A DNA stretch of 64,000 bases from Pseudomonas sp. GOM7 (GCF_026723825.1 NZ_CP113519.1:5208001-5272000), one strand, 5' to 3'. Counted from the stretch's first letter, positions 11,528 to 20,211 are shown. Notes: a model not told the origin generated them from the letters alone. Made by a program: numbers and translations.

Positions 11528-12529
11528 ATGAGCCGACTGGCCTCCATCAAGCTCTCCACCCTCGACCTGGCGCCGATTCGTGATGACGGCAACGCCGCCC
11601 AGGCCCTGCACAACTCGCTGGCCCTGGCCCGCCATGTGGAAAGCCTGGGTTTCGAGCGCTTCTGGGTCGCCGAGCACCACAACATGGACGGCATCGCCAG
11701 CTCCGCCACCGCCGTGCTGATCGGCTACCTGGCCGCCGGCACCTCGCGCATCCGTCTTGGCGCTGGCGGCGTGATGCTGCCCAACCATGCGCCTCTGGTG
11801 ATCGCCGAGCAGTTCGGCACCCTCGCCACCCTCTACCCTGGCCGCATCGACCTGGGCCTGGGCCGCGCGCCCGGCGCTGATCAGTACACCGCCCATGCCC
11901 TGCGCCGCAGCCGCGATGGCAGCGCCGAGGACTTCCCCAACGACGTCGAGGAACTGCAGGCCTATCTCGGTCCGCGCCAGGAGGGCCAGCAGGTCATCGC
12001 CATGCCCGGCAGCGGCACCGAAGTGCCGATCTGGCTGCTCGGCTCCAGCCTGTTCAGCGCCCAGCTCGCCGGCATGAAAGGCCTACCCTACGCCTTCGCC
12101 TCGCACTTCGCGCCGCGCTACCTGCACGAGGCGATCCGCGTCTACCGCAACCACTTCCGCCCCTCGGCGGTGCTGGACAAGCCCTACGTGATGCTCGGCG
12201 TGCCGCTGCTGGCGGCCGACAGCGACGAGCAGGCGCAACGCCTGGCCACCTCGGCCTTCCAGCGCATCCTCGCGCTGATCCGTGGCCAGAGCCTGGTGCA
12301 GCGCAAGCCGGTGGCGAGCATGGAAGGCCTGTGGCTGCCACACGAGCGCCAGGCCGTCAGCGAGTTCCTCGGCCTGGCCGCCATCGGCGGGCCACAGACC
12401 GTGCGCAACCGTCTGGAGCAGTTGCTGGAGCAGACCGAGGCGGACGAGCTGATCTTCACCTGCGACATGTATGACTTCGCCGACCGCCTGCATGCCTTCG
12501 ATATCCTCGCCGAGCTGCAACACAGCTAA
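11528..12529 (+). CDS. LLM class flavin-dependent oxidoreductase (luciferase-like)
   Basis: A 333-residue TIM-barrel flavin enzyme. FERFWVAEHHNM (about residues 43-54) is the strongly conserved WxAEHH motif, and GAGGVMLPNHAPLVIAEQFGTLATLYPGRIDLGLGRAPG (about 79-117) is typical of the YhbW/MsnO8-like subgroup. These proteins use reduced FMN supplied by a partner reductase; no reductase gene is adjacent. ATG 11528 has GAGG upstream. The substrate is unknown. It is divergent from the TAXI receptor and is followed by OsmC after 86 bp. Confidence 0.88.
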   Translation: MSRLASIKLSTLDLAPIRDDGNAAQALHNSLALARHVESLGFERFWVAEHHNMDGIASSATAVLIGYLAAGTSRIRLGAGGVMLPNHAPLVIAEQFGTLATLYPGRIDLGLGRAPGADQYTAHALRRSRDGSAEDFPNDVEELQAYLGPRQEGQQVIAMPGSGTEVPIWLLGSSLFSAQLAGMKGLPYAFASHFAPRYLHEAIRVYRNHFRPSAVLDKPYVMLGVPLLAADSDEQAQRLATSAFQRILALIRGQSLVQRKPVASMEGLWLPHERQAVSEFLGLAAIGGPQTVRNRLEQLLEQTEADELIFTCDMYDFADRLHAFDILAELQHS

Positions 12530-12615
12530 AGCCGAACTTGTGCGCCACGAAGGCCTCTGAATGCACGAGGGGCCGCCAGCCGGGCGGCCCGCCATCAAGC
12601 AATGGGAGAACGCGC

Positions 12616-13041
12616 ATGAAGAAGACAGCATCGGCCCACTGGCAAGGCGGCATCAAGGACGGCAAGGGCACCATCAGCACCCAGAGCGGCGCCCTCAAGG
12701 ACAACCCCTACGGCTTCAATACCCGCTTCGAGAACGAGCCCGGCACCAACCCCGAGGAGCTGATCGGCGCGGCCCATGCCGGCTGTTTTTCCATGGCCCT
12801 GTCCAAGGAGCTGGGTGATGCCGGCATGACCGCCGAGAGCATCGACACCAAGGCCGAAGTGAGTCTGGACAAGGTGGAAGGCGGCTTCGAGATCAGCGCC
12901 GTGCACCTGTCGCTGCGGGCCAAGATCCCCGGCGCCGACCGAGCCGCCTTCGAGAAGGCCGTGGAAACCGCCAAGACCGGCTGCCCGGTCTCCAAGGTAC
13001 TCAACGCCAAGATCACCCTGGAAGCGGTACTCGACAACTAA
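12616..13041 (+). CDS. OsmC family peroxiredoxin
   Basis: A 141-residue protein of the OsmC subfamily. The two redox cysteines are C57 in GAAHAGCFSMAL and C123 in TGCPVSK. The N-terminal ASAHWQGGIKDGKGTIST matches OsmC proteins, which reduce organic hydroperoxides in the cytoplasm with lipoylated protein or thiol donors. ATG 12616 follows GGGAGA; the longer frame from 12538 lacks support. Osmotic or general stress control is typical of the family, but no specific operator is visible. Confidence 0.93.
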   Translation: MKKTASAHWQGGIKDGKGTISTQSGALKDNPYGFNTRFENEPGTNPEELIGAAHAGCFSMALSKELGDAGMTAESIDTKAEVSLDKVEGGFEISAVHLSLRAKIPGADRAAFEKAVETAKTGCPVSKVLNAKITLEAVLDN

Positions 13042-13064
13042 GGCCATGGAGTGCGCTACGCTGG

Positions 13065-13487
13065 CTAGATCGCCGTGCCACAGCGCCTCACCTCGCCCCG
13101 CGCCAACATCCGGCGCTGTTCGTCGTAGAGCCAGGCCTGCGCCTTCATCAGCAGCGGCCTGGCCACGATGCGATAACGCTGGCCGGGGGCGAAACCCTGA
13201 TAGCGCAGGGTGATCTCGCAGGTCATGCGCAGCGGCTCGCTCTGCATGCTCAGCGCCCCCCCCCCGCGCACCTCGAACTGGAAACGGGTCTGTAGCTCAT
13301 GCTCGCCGGGCATTACCTGAAAGTAACGACCGTCTGGCCAGCGCTGGCCATCCAGGCGGTCAGCCATCAGCAGTGTATCGGCGCTGGAGTACAACTCGAC
13401 CCAGGCCTGCTGCGGGTCGGGCTTGGGCAGTGGCGAAGCGCAGGCGCCGAGCATCAGCAGGGCGGGGGCGAGAAGCAGGGCGCGCAT
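13065..13487 (-). CDS. Putative lipoprotein, unknown function
   Basis: A 140-residue protein with a lipoprotein signal peptide: MRALLLAPALLML followed by the lipobox LGAC, with the acylated cysteine at residue 16. Residue +2 is Ala, which favours sorting to the outer membrane. The mature part reads as a compact beta-rich domain (YFQVMPGEHELQTRFQFEV and YRIVARPLLMKAQAWLYDEQ) with two further cysteines (in RMTCEI and RRCGTAI). GGAGG precedes the start. No family is recognised with confidence. It converges on OsmC. Confidence 0.75.
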   Translation of the reverse strand: MRALLLAPALLMLGACASPLPKPDPQQAWVELYSSADTLLMADRLDGQRWPDGRYFQVMPGEHELQTRFQFEVRGGGALSMQSEPLRMTCEITLRYQGFAPGQRYRIVARPLLMKAQAWLYDEQRRMLARGEVRRCGTAI

Positions 13488-13599
13488 GGCGACCTCCGAT
13501 CAGGGTTCAGACACCAGCCTACACCGGGAGGCAGGCGAAACCGAGACGAAGCACACAAAAGACGATGCGCTGGCCGAGTGGATCGGCTAGCGTGAGCGC

Positions 13600-14667
13600 A
13601 TGCCTGACGTCTCCCCTATCGACCTCCTGCGCCGCCTGGCGGTTCCCCTACTCGCCCTGCTGCTTGGCGGCTGCTCGACCCTGGACTACTACACCCACCT
13701 GGGCCAGGGCCAGTGGCAACTGCTGCAAGCGCGCGAGTCGGTCGAACGCCTGCTCGCCGACCCGGCCACCGACCACGATCTGGCCCGGCGCCTGCGCCTG
13801 TCGCAAACCGCGCGGGACTTCGCCAGTGCTCAGTTGCACCTGCCGGATAACCGCAGCTATCGCCTGTACGCCGACCTGCACCGGCCCTTCGTGGTGTGGA
13901 ACGTCTTCGCCACCCCGGAATTCTCCCTAGACCCCGAGCTGCATTGCTTCCCCATCGCCGGCTGCGTCGCCTACCGCGGCTACTACCAGCTAGGCCGTGC
14001 CCGAGGCGCCGCCGCGCTGCTGCGCGAGCAGGGGCTGGACACCTACATCGGCGGCGTGGAGGCCTACTCCACCCTGGGTTGGTTCGACGACCCGCTGCTC
14101 AGCACCATGCTGCGCTGGAACGACGAACGCCTGGTGGCGGTGATCTTCCACGAGCTGGCGCATCAGCAGTACTACCTGGCGGGCGATACCGCCTTCAACG
14201 AATCCTTCGCCACCTTCGTCGAGCGCGAAGGCCTGCGCCAGTGGCACGTGGCCCGCAGCGAAACGCCACCGGCCAGCGATGATCGCCAGCGCCAACAGTT
14301 CGTCGAACTGGTGCTGGCCAGCCGCGAACGCCTGCGCCAGCTCTATGCCAGCAACCTGCCAGCCGCCGCCATGCGTAAGGCCAAGCAGGCCGAATTCGCA
14401 CGCCTGCGCCGTGATTATCGCGCCTTGCGCCAACGTGAATGGGGCGGCCAGGGGCGCTTCGATGCCTGGATCGACAGCCCGATGAACAACGCCAAGCTGC
14501 TGCCCTTCGGCCTCTACGACCAGTGGGTGCCAGCCTTCGCTGCGCTATTCGAGCGTGAAGGGCGCAACTGGCCAGCCTTCTATGCCGCCGTCGCCGCATT
14601 GGGCCGGTTGCCTGCGCCCGAACGCCAGGCCGAACTGCAAGCCCTGCTGCAAAAGAGTCAGAACTGA
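13600..14667 (+). CDS. Aminopeptidase-family (PF10023) zinc lipoprotein
   Basis: A 355-residue protein with an N-terminal lipoprotein signal (LLALLLGGCS, acylated Cys25), so it should be anchored in the envelope. The zinc-binding HELAH motif is at residues 184-188, followed by FNESFATFVEREG, where the second glutamate ligand is expected. These features, the length and the opening CSTLDYYTHLGQGQWQLL place it in the predicted-aminopeptidase family PF10023, whose natural substrates are unknown. It is followed after 57 bp by a DUF1161 gene on the same strand. The start has no strong ribosome-binding site, but an upstream start would not improve the signal peptide. Confidence 0.88.
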   Translation: MPDVSPIDLLRRLAVPLLALLLGGCSTLDYYTHLGQGQWQLLQARESVERLLADPATDHDLARRLRLSQTARDFASAQLHLPDNRSYRLYADLHRPFVVWNVFATPEFSLDPELHCFPIAGCVAYRGYYQLGRARGAAALLREQGLDTYIGGVEAYSTLGWFDDPLLSTMLRWNDERLVAVIFHELAHQQYYLAGDTAFNESFATFVEREGLRQWHVARSETPPASDDRQRQQFVELVLASRERLRQLYASNLPAAAMRKAKQAEFARLRRDYRALRQREWGGQGRFDAWIDSPMNNAKLLPFGLYDQWVPAFAALFEREGRNWPAFYAAVAALGRLPAPERQAELQALLQKSQN

Positions 14668-14724
14668 GCGGCCATTTGCCAGTCCAACCTACTCAGGTTT
14701 CGCCCAACACCGGAGGTACAAGCG

Positions 14725-14955
14725 ATGCAACGACTGATTCCCGCTCTGGCCATGATGCTGCTCACAGGCAGCGCAATGGCCGCGACCAAACCCTGCGAAG
14801 AACTCAAGCAGGAAATCGAAGTGAAGATCCAGGCCAACAACGTGCCCAGCTACACCCTGGAAATCGTCGCCAACGACGAGGTCAAGGATCAGAACATGGT
14901 GGTGGGTAGCTGCGACGGCGGCACCAAGAAAATCATCTACCAGCGCAACGACTGA
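14725..14955 (+). CDS. DUF1161 small periplasmic protein
   Basis: A 76-residue exported protein: signal peptide to about residue 19 (TGSAMA), then a 57-residue mature domain with two cysteines (KPCEELKQEI and VVGSCDGGTKKIIYQR) that match DUF1161. GGAGG lies just before the ATG. Function unknown. Probably cotranscribed with the preceding aminopeptidase-family gene. Confidence 0.85.
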   Translation: MQRLIPALAMMLLTGSAMAATKPCEELKQEIEVKIQANNVPSYTLEIVANDEVKDQNMVVGSCDGGTKKIIYQRND

Positions 14956-14966
14956 CACCCAGCGCC

Positions 14967-15037
14967 TGTAGGAGCGAGCTCTGCTTGCGAAGCATTTATC
15001 TGCATGACAGGTTTCGCGAGCAGAGCTCGCTCCTACA
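14967..15037. repeat. Pseudomonas hairpin repeat (TGTAGGAGCGAGC type)
   Basis: TGTAGGAGCGAGCTCTGCTT is repeated as its reverse complement (AGCAGAGCTCGCTCCTACA) about 30 bp later, giving a stem of about 19 bp. It lies between convergent genes, where it may terminate both transcripts. A half copy is at 59623-59645. Confidence 0.8.
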
Positions 15038-15043
15038 CGACCT

Positions 15044-15691
15044 TCAGCCGATCAAAGCCCTGTGCAATTCTGCCAGCGTCTCGAAGTGATAGGCCGGCGC
15101 CTCGCCGAGCAACTCCTCACGGCTGCCGAAACCATAGCCCACCGCCACTGCCTGCAGCCCATTGCTGCGCGCCCCGATCAGATCGTGCTTGCGGTCACCG
15201 ACCATCAACGCCGACTCGGGCGTCAGCTTTTCCGACGCCAGCAGATGCGCCAGCAGCTCCACCTTGTTGGTGCGCGTGCCATCCAGCTCGCTGCCATAAA
15301 TGCGCTTGAAATAACGGTCGAAGCCGAAATGCCGAGCGATTTCCTCGGCGAACACCGTCGGCTTGCTGGTGGCGATATACAGCGTGCGCCCCTGCGCCAC
15401 CAGCGCTTCCAGCAGCCCCTGCACCCCCTCGAACACACGGTTCTCGTACAGGCCGGTCACCCGGAAACGCTCGCGGTAGTGATTGACCGCCTGCCAGCCG
15501 GTGGCTTCGTCCAACCCGTAGGTAATCATGAAACACTGCAGCAAGGGTGGACCGATAAAGTGCTCCAGCGCAGTGATATCCGGCTCGTCGATACCCAGCT
15601 TGGCCAGGGCGTACTGCACCGAACGGGTGATGCCCTCGCGCGGGTCGGTGAGCGTGCCGTCGAGGTCGAAAAGGATTGTGGAATGCTGCAT
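15044..15691 (-). CDS. HAD-superfamily hydrolase (phosphoglycolate phosphatase-like)
   Basis: A 215-residue haloacid-dehalogenase fold phosphatase. Motif I is FDLDGTLTD (residues 8-16, nucleophile Asp9), motif II is YIATSK (Ser/Thr), and the C-terminal LMVGDRKHDLIGARSNGLQ is motif IV with its acidic pair. The region between motifs I and II is the helical cap of subclass IA. ATG 15691 is taken because it begins two residues before the conserved block; the longer frame to 15787 runs into the CRISPR leader side. It is the last core gene before the CRISPR-Cas island. Confidence 0.9.
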   Translation of the reverse strand: MQHSTILFDLDGTLTDPREGITRSVQYALAKLGIDEPDITALEHFIGPPLLQCFMITYGLDEATGWQAVNHYRERFRVTGLYENRVFEGVQGLLEALVAQGRTLYIATSKPTVFAEEIARHFGFDRYFKRIYGSELDGTRTNKVELLAHLLASEKLTPESALMVGDRKHDLIGARSNGLQAVAVGYGFGSREELLGEAPAYHFETLAELHRALIG

Positions 15692-15839
15692 GGCGAAGAC
15701 CTGTTGGTAAGCGCAACGGCCCCGCAGGATACCCGCCTTTGCCGCCTGCTTCACCCTCAGGCAGCTTGCGCTCGCCCACGATGACAACAGCCTGGGACGG
15801 AGATGGGCGTTATGACTTGGGCAGGCCAGCCCTGCTCAC

Positions 15840-15969
15840 ACCCTCTTTTCCAGAGCAGATGAAGCACTGTTCAAAATCAACGAGTTACGAACAAGCCAGA
15901 AAAAAGGGTCTACGACGACTCAATCGCGCCAGGCCTTGAGCCACAAGGCCTGGCCAGCTATCGTCTCTA
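15840..15969 (+). promoter_or_regulatory. Leader of CRISPR array 1
   Basis: The region upstream of the first repeat shares two blocks with the leader of array 2. A perfect IHF consensus AATCAACGAGTTA is at 15875-15887 (95 bp before the array), and 12 bp further comes an AAAAAAGGG block at 15900-15908. The array-proximal IHF site present in leader 2 is missing. At the same distance there is instead an inverted repeat CCAGGCCTT / AAGGCCTGG at 15929-15953. Confidence 0.75.
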
Positions 15970-17795
15970 CTTCACTGCCGAGTAGGCAGCTTAGAAATCG
16001 ACCGCTTCGAGTTCCAGGTCTTGAATGGCCTTCACTGCCGAGTAGGCAGCTTAGAAAGTAGGTCGGCGACAGCGGGTCATAGTCCAGGGCTTCACTGCCG
16101 AGTAGGCAGCTTAGAAATACCGCGTGCGCGACCGTCGCGGCAAGGGCTCCTTCACTGCCGAGTAGGCAGCTTAGAAATGCCGGCTGCCGGTGGCGCGGGT
16201 CAGATCGTCCTTCACTGCCGAGTAGGCAGCTTAGAAATGCGCGCCCTCGAAGACTGGGCCGGCGCCCTGCTTCACTGCCGAGTAGGCAGCTTAGAAATCA
16301 TGAGGGCGGCGAGGTTGCCGCGCGAGCGGCTTCACTGCCGAGTAGGCAGCTTAGAAAAACTGCGCCCCGAGCTACAAGCCGCTGCTGGCCTTCACTGCCG
16401 AGTAGGCAGCTTAGAAATATCAGGTGCGTCATTGCTACAGCAAGACGGCCTTCACTGCCGAGTAGGCAGCTTAGAAATGGGCCAGGCTGCGCAACTGGTG
16501 AACTCGTCGCTTCACTGCCGAGTAGGCAGCTTAGAAATAGGAGGCATCCGAAAAGCAGCTTGTCACTGCCTTCACTGCCGAGTAGGCAGCTTAGAAAGGA
16601 AGGGGCGACGCATTACATGCCAGGAAGCCCTTCACTGCCGAGTAGGCAGCTTAGAAAATGCTCCTTCCGACCGATACCAGCGGCGGAAACTTCACTGCCG
16701 AGTAGGCAGCTTAGAAATCTCAGGTAGGCACCGCTCAGGTCGGCACCGCCTTCACTGCCGAGTAGGCAGCTTAGAAAAGGCCAAAACGCCGCACAGAGCG
16801 CCTGCGGCTCTTCACTGCCGAGTAGGCAGCTTAGAAAAGCAGCGCGTCCGTGATGAAATTGACGCATATCTTCACTGCCGAGTAGGCAGCTTAGAAAACC
16901 ACCCTCAAACATCCGGTCGATCACCCGCGCTTCACTGCCGAGTAGGCAGCTTAGAAATGAAAGGTGAGCCCGCCAAGTCCGAAAGTGCATCTTCACTGCC
17001 GAGTAGGCAGCTTAGAAATCTTCGACACGCTTCTCGTAGAAACGGGTGGCCTTCACTGCCGAGTAGGCAGCTTAGAAATCAATCGGCATCGTCTCCAGCA
17101 GAACGCGGACCTTCACTGCCGAGTAGGCAGCTTAGAAAAATCTCGCCGCCGGCACGCCGGCTGAACTGGCCTTCACTGCCGAGTAGGCAGCTTAGAAAAT
17201 CCGAAGGCCGGCGAGCTGATGCCGTTCCTGCTTCACTGCCGAGTAGGCAGCTTAGAAAAATCGCGCCGTCAAAGAGAAAGAGGCGACGATCTTCACTGCC
17301 GAGTAGGCAGCTTAGAAAATTCTCGACGTAGTAGAACGCGTCCGGCTGCACTTCACTGCCGAGTAGGCAGCTTAGAAACGCCGATGCGGACGCCGGCATA
17401 CATGAGCCAGCTTCACTGCCGAGTAGGCAGCTTAGAAATGCGCGAGCGCGTCCAGATGGCCATGGAAGGCCCTTCACTGCCGAGTAGGCAGCTTAGAAAA
17501 CGTACACCCCGGCCAACCGCTGCCAGGCGGCCTTCACTGCCGAGTAGGCAGCTTAGAAATTCGGGGCTGTCGTCTTCTTCGTCGACTGCGGCTTCACTGC
17601 CGAGTAGGCAGCTTAGAAATAGTCCCAATAGACTTGCCCGGTGCCGATGGCTTCACTGCCGAGTAGGCAGCTTAGAAAAGCCAGTCCAGCCCATGCTCTG
17701 CGAAGAACGCCTTCACTGCCGAGTAGGCAGCTTAGAAACTGGTCGTTCAAATCGGCTTCAAGGGCGAGCCCTTCACTGCCGAGTAGGCAGAGAAA
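15970..17795 (+). CRISPR. Type I-F CRISPR array 1, 31 repeats, 30 spacers
   Basis: Repeats are 28 bp: CTTCACTGCC, then GAGTA, then GGCAG, then CTTAGAAA. The five-base-pair stem CTGCC/GGCAG with a GAGTA loop is the Csy4 substrate, and the 3' part supplies the crRNA 5' handle. Repeats start at 15970 and recur every 60 bp to 16930, then at 16991-17411, 17472-17592 and 17651-17771. Spacers are 32 bp except two of 33 (before 16991 and 17472) and one of 31 (before 17651). Transcription runs to the right from the leader. Thirty repeats are identical; the last (17771-17795) lacks CTT before AGAAA. An IS110-family element follows directly. Open frames across the array are translation artefacts of the repeats. 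Confidence 0.98.
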
Positions 17796-17830
17796 TGGTG
17801 TCTGGGCAGCCGTAGATACCGTCTTACCCG

Positions 17831-18805
17831 TCATCTCGCAATGGCTAGCTGCGGGTCAAAGGGTTTGCCGGATTTGAGTACGCCGTAAGCGATGCAAAGC
17901 AGCTTGCGCATGGCCGCGCAGACGATCTGTTTGCCGGCCTTGCCTCGTGCCTTTAGCCGCTTGGCCATCGCTCGGATCGCGGCGTTGTGGGTCAGGGAGA
18001 CTACTGCTGGCAGGTAAAGCCCTGCACGTAACACTGAAGAGCCCATCCGCGATATGCGCACATGCCCTTTGTGCTTCCCCGAGTCCTGCAGCTTAGGGTT
18101 CAAACCTGCAAAAGCCGTAACATCGCGACTGTCACCGAAACGTTGCATGTCGCCCAGCTCTGCCAGCAGCAACGTAGCGGTTCTGTCGGCAATGCCATCG
18201 ATGCTTTTAAGCAAGTCGCGCTGGCCTCGTAGGTCATCGTTGTCATCGAAGTGCTGCTTGATCGCTTTCAGCGTCTCAGCGATCTGCTGGCGAATATGCT
18301 CAAGTACCGACCGAATCGACGCAGCGACTTTGACATCGCTGGTCACGTCCAGACGGTTCTGTTCCATGCGCTCCAACTCCTGAAGATCCTTCAGACGATG
18401 ATTCAGGGCTTTGAGGCGCTTGATCTCCGGTTGCTCGGGCTTCCAGGCACGCAACTTATGCTGATGCAGATGGCCATAATCGGCAATCAGCTTGGCGTCC
18501 ACCTTGTCGGTCTTCACGCGCTGCAACTGGCTGCGGGCATAAAGCGCAATCTGCGTCGGATTCAATACGCAGATCTTATAGTCATGCTCGTACAACCATT
18601 CAGCCAGCGCTTCGTGATAGATGCCGGTCGCCTCCATCACGATCCAAGCCTGCGGTTCAGCATGCTTGCCCAACCATTGCAGCAGAACTTTAAAGCCCTT
18701 CGGGTCGTTGCTCAGCTTGGCCTTGGTGCGATGCTTGCCATTGGCCTGAAGGGTCGCGATGTCGAAGGTGTGCTTGGCGATGTCGATACCCACAACTGTG
18801 CTCAT
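17831..18805 (-). CDS. IS110-family DEDD recombinase (transposase)
   Basis: A 324-residue protein. The N-terminal RuvC-like DEDD domain shows D8 (VVGIDIAKH), E58 (IVMEATGIY), D100 and D103 (KTDKVDAKLIAD). The C-terminal Tnp domain shows AFAGLNPKLQDSGKHKG with the candidate serine S242 and RISRMGSSVLR. A helical spacer lies between them. All catalytic positions are present and there is no frameshift, so the enzyme may be active. AAAGGAGGAG stands just before ATG 18805; a GTG at 18835 in frame would add ten residues. IS110 recombinases excise and insert a circular DNA at a CT core guided by a bridge RNA, which fits the long non-coding region upstream. Confidence 0.93.
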   Translation of the reverse strand: MSTVVGIDIAKHTFDIATLQANGKHRTKAKLSNDPKGFKVLLQWLGKHAEPQAWIVMEATGIYHEALAEWLYEHDYKICVLNPTQIALYARSQLQRVKTDKVDAKLIADYGHLHQHKLRAWKPEQPEIKRLKALNHRLKDLQELERMEQNRLDVTSDVKVAASIRSVLEHIRQQIAETLKAIKQHFDDNDDLRGQRDLLKSIDGIADRTATLLLAELGDMQRFGDSRDVTAFAGLNPKLQDSGKHKGHVRISRMGSSVLRAGLYLPAVVSLTHNAAIRAMAKRLKARGKAGKQIVCAAMRKLLCIAYGVLKSGKPFDPQLAIAR

Positions 18806-18835
18806 CTCCTCCTCCTTTGGGTAGCTGATCGTCAC

Positions 18836-19142
18836 TGCATCCGTCCAACCTTGTTTATGCGAGCTCGAGGCTCTGGATACCGTTCGGACTTACTGGATGA
18901 GTGCGGAGGAGCGCAGCGCAATCTACGTTACAGGCTCAAGGCTTCAGGGCGTACTCGGCTTGCAACTCCTCCCCCGATGATCAGTCGGGAACCATAGCCT
19001 CACTGAAAGGCTTTGGTCGAGATACAAGGGCGTACTCGCGAAGCAGTACGCCGCCATGAGGTCTGCGGCAGACTGTTCGCTGGCGCTCCTGAGTCCGCCC
19101 TACCACTGGTGCTACGAGCGGCCGGCGTACCGGTCGCCCTGC
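18836..19142 (-). ncRNA. Candidate bridge-RNA region of the IS110 element
   Basis: About 300 bp without a credible gene lie upstream of the transposase. The region contains an 8-bp stem GGCGTACT / AGTACGCC at 19029-19052 and a 12-bp direct repeat AGGGCGTACTCG at 18946-18957 and 19027-19038. A short hairpin around CCGATGATCAGTCGG is also present. This is where IS110-group elements encode the two-loop bridge RNA. The assignment is positional; I could not fold the RNA or align it to known families. The remaining 100 bp to cas1 show nothing but the cas1 ribosome-binding site. Confidence 0.4.
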
Positions 19143-19242
19143 CGCTCATGAATGGGCCATGAGATCGTCAACGAAGCCGCCCCTGCACTTGGCACCTTCT
19201 GGCAAAAGCGCTTAACTGCCGGCATTGCCTCAGGAGTCTTTC

Positions 19243-20211
19243 ATGGACGACATCAGCCCCTCCGACCTCAAGACCATCCTCCATTCCAAGCGCGCCAACC
19301 TGTACTACCTGCAGCACTGCCGGGTGCTGGTCAATGGCGGGCGGGTGGAGTACGTCACCGATGCTGGCAAGCAGTCGCTGTACTGGAATATCCCCATCGC
19401 CAATACCACCACCATCCTGCTCGGCACCGGTACCTCGATCACCCAGGCGGCGATGCGCGAGCTGGCCAAGGCCGGTGTGTTGGTGGGCTTCTGCGGTAGC
19501 GGCGGCACGCCGCTGTTCTCGGCCAACGAGATGGACATGGAAGTCGCCTGGTTCTCACCACAGAGCGAATACCGCCCCACGGAATATCTGCAGAAGTGGG
19601 TAGGGTTCTGGTTCGATGACGGCAAACGCCTGGAGGCAGCCAAGGCCTTCCAGTTGGCGCGCCTGCAACGCATCCGCCAGGGCTGGCTGAACAGCCGACC
19701 ACTGAAGGATGCCGGTTTTCAGGTCGATTCCGCCGCTCTGGAAAATGCCCTCGATGCCTCGCAGCGCGCCATCGTCGCCGCGCCGGACAACACCTTCCTG
19801 CTCACCGAAGAAGCACGCCTGAGCAAGCAACTGTTCGCCTTGGCCGCCCGCGCCGTCAGCTATGGCGACTTCACCCGCGCCAAGAAGGGCAGTGGCAGCG
19901 ACCCGGCCAACCGCTTTCTCGATCACGGCAACTACCTGGCCTATGGCCTGGCCGCCAGCGCTACCTGGGTGCTGGGCATCCCCCATGGCCTGGCCGTGCT
20001 GCACGGCAAGACGCGCCGTGGCGGCCTGGTGTTCGACGTGGCCGATCTGGTCAAGGACGCGACCATCCTGCCGCAAGCTTTCGTCAGCGCCGTGCGCGGC
20101 GACGAGGAACAGGAGTTCCGCCAGGCCTGCATCGAGAACCTCACCCGCAGCGAGTCACTGGACTTCATGATCGACACCCTCAAGGCCGTGGCCGAGCAGG
20201 TTGGCGCATGA
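19243..20211 (+). CDS. cas1: Type I-F CRISPR integrase Cas1
   Basis: A 322-residue Cas1 of the I-F subtype (usual length about 325). It begins MDDISPSDLKTILHSKRANLYYL as other Cas1f proteins do. The metal-binding residues fall in the C-terminal helical domain: a Glu in TEEARLSKQLFALAAR, His in IPHGLAVLHGK, and Asp/Glu in FDVADLVKD. It forms the spacer-integration complex with the Cas2 domain fused to Cas3. ATG 19243 has AGGAG at the right distance, while the longer frame from 19225 does not. The gene overlaps cas3 by four bases (ATGA), so the two are coupled. It is separated from array 1 by the IS110 element. Confidence 0.97.
   Translation: MDDISPSDLKTILHSKRANLYYLQHCRVLVNGGRVEYVTDAGKQSLYWNIPIANTTTILLGTGTSITQAAMRELAKAGVLVGFCGSGGTPLFSANEMDMEVAWFSPQSEYRPTEYLQKWVGFWFDDGKRLEAAKAFQLARLQRIRQGWLNSRPLKDAGFQVDSAALENALDASQRAIVAAPDNTFLLTEEARLSKQLFALAARAVSYGDFTRAKKGSGSDPANRFLDHGNYLAYGLAASATWVLGIPHGLAVLHGKTRRGGLVFDVADLVKDATILPQAFVSAVRGDEEQEFRQACIENLTRSESLDFMIDTLKAVAEQVGA

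Larger units (their letters stand above)
17796..19142 (-). mobile_element. IS110-family insertion sequence (ends approximate)
   Basis: The element includes the DEDD transposase at 17831-18805, about 35 bp of 3' sequence and about 300 bp of 5' non-coding sequence. IS110-group elements lack long terminal inverted repeats, so the ends cannot be drawn exactly from one copy. The left limit is set at the end of the damaged last CRISPR repeat, and the right limit is set before the cas1 upstream region. The layout (short 3' flank, long 5' flank) fits the IS110 subgroup, in which the bridge RNA is encoded upstream of the transposase. Confidence 0.6.

Noticed and set aside
16021..17331. 436-codon open frame across array 1 and similar frames on both strands of both arrays (for example 16613-16996 and 31077-31625)
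   Set aside because: They are periodic translations of the CRISPR repeats (HCRVGSLE, SLPSRQLRN, FLSCLLGSE) and have no ribosome-binding site or protein-like composition.
18952..18959. 8-base match (TACTCGGC) between the IS110 upstream region and the complement of the array 1 repeat, read as a bridge-RNA target guide
   Set aside because: It begins three bases away from the required core position, and an 8-mer match in 300 bp against a 28-bp repeat is likely by chance.
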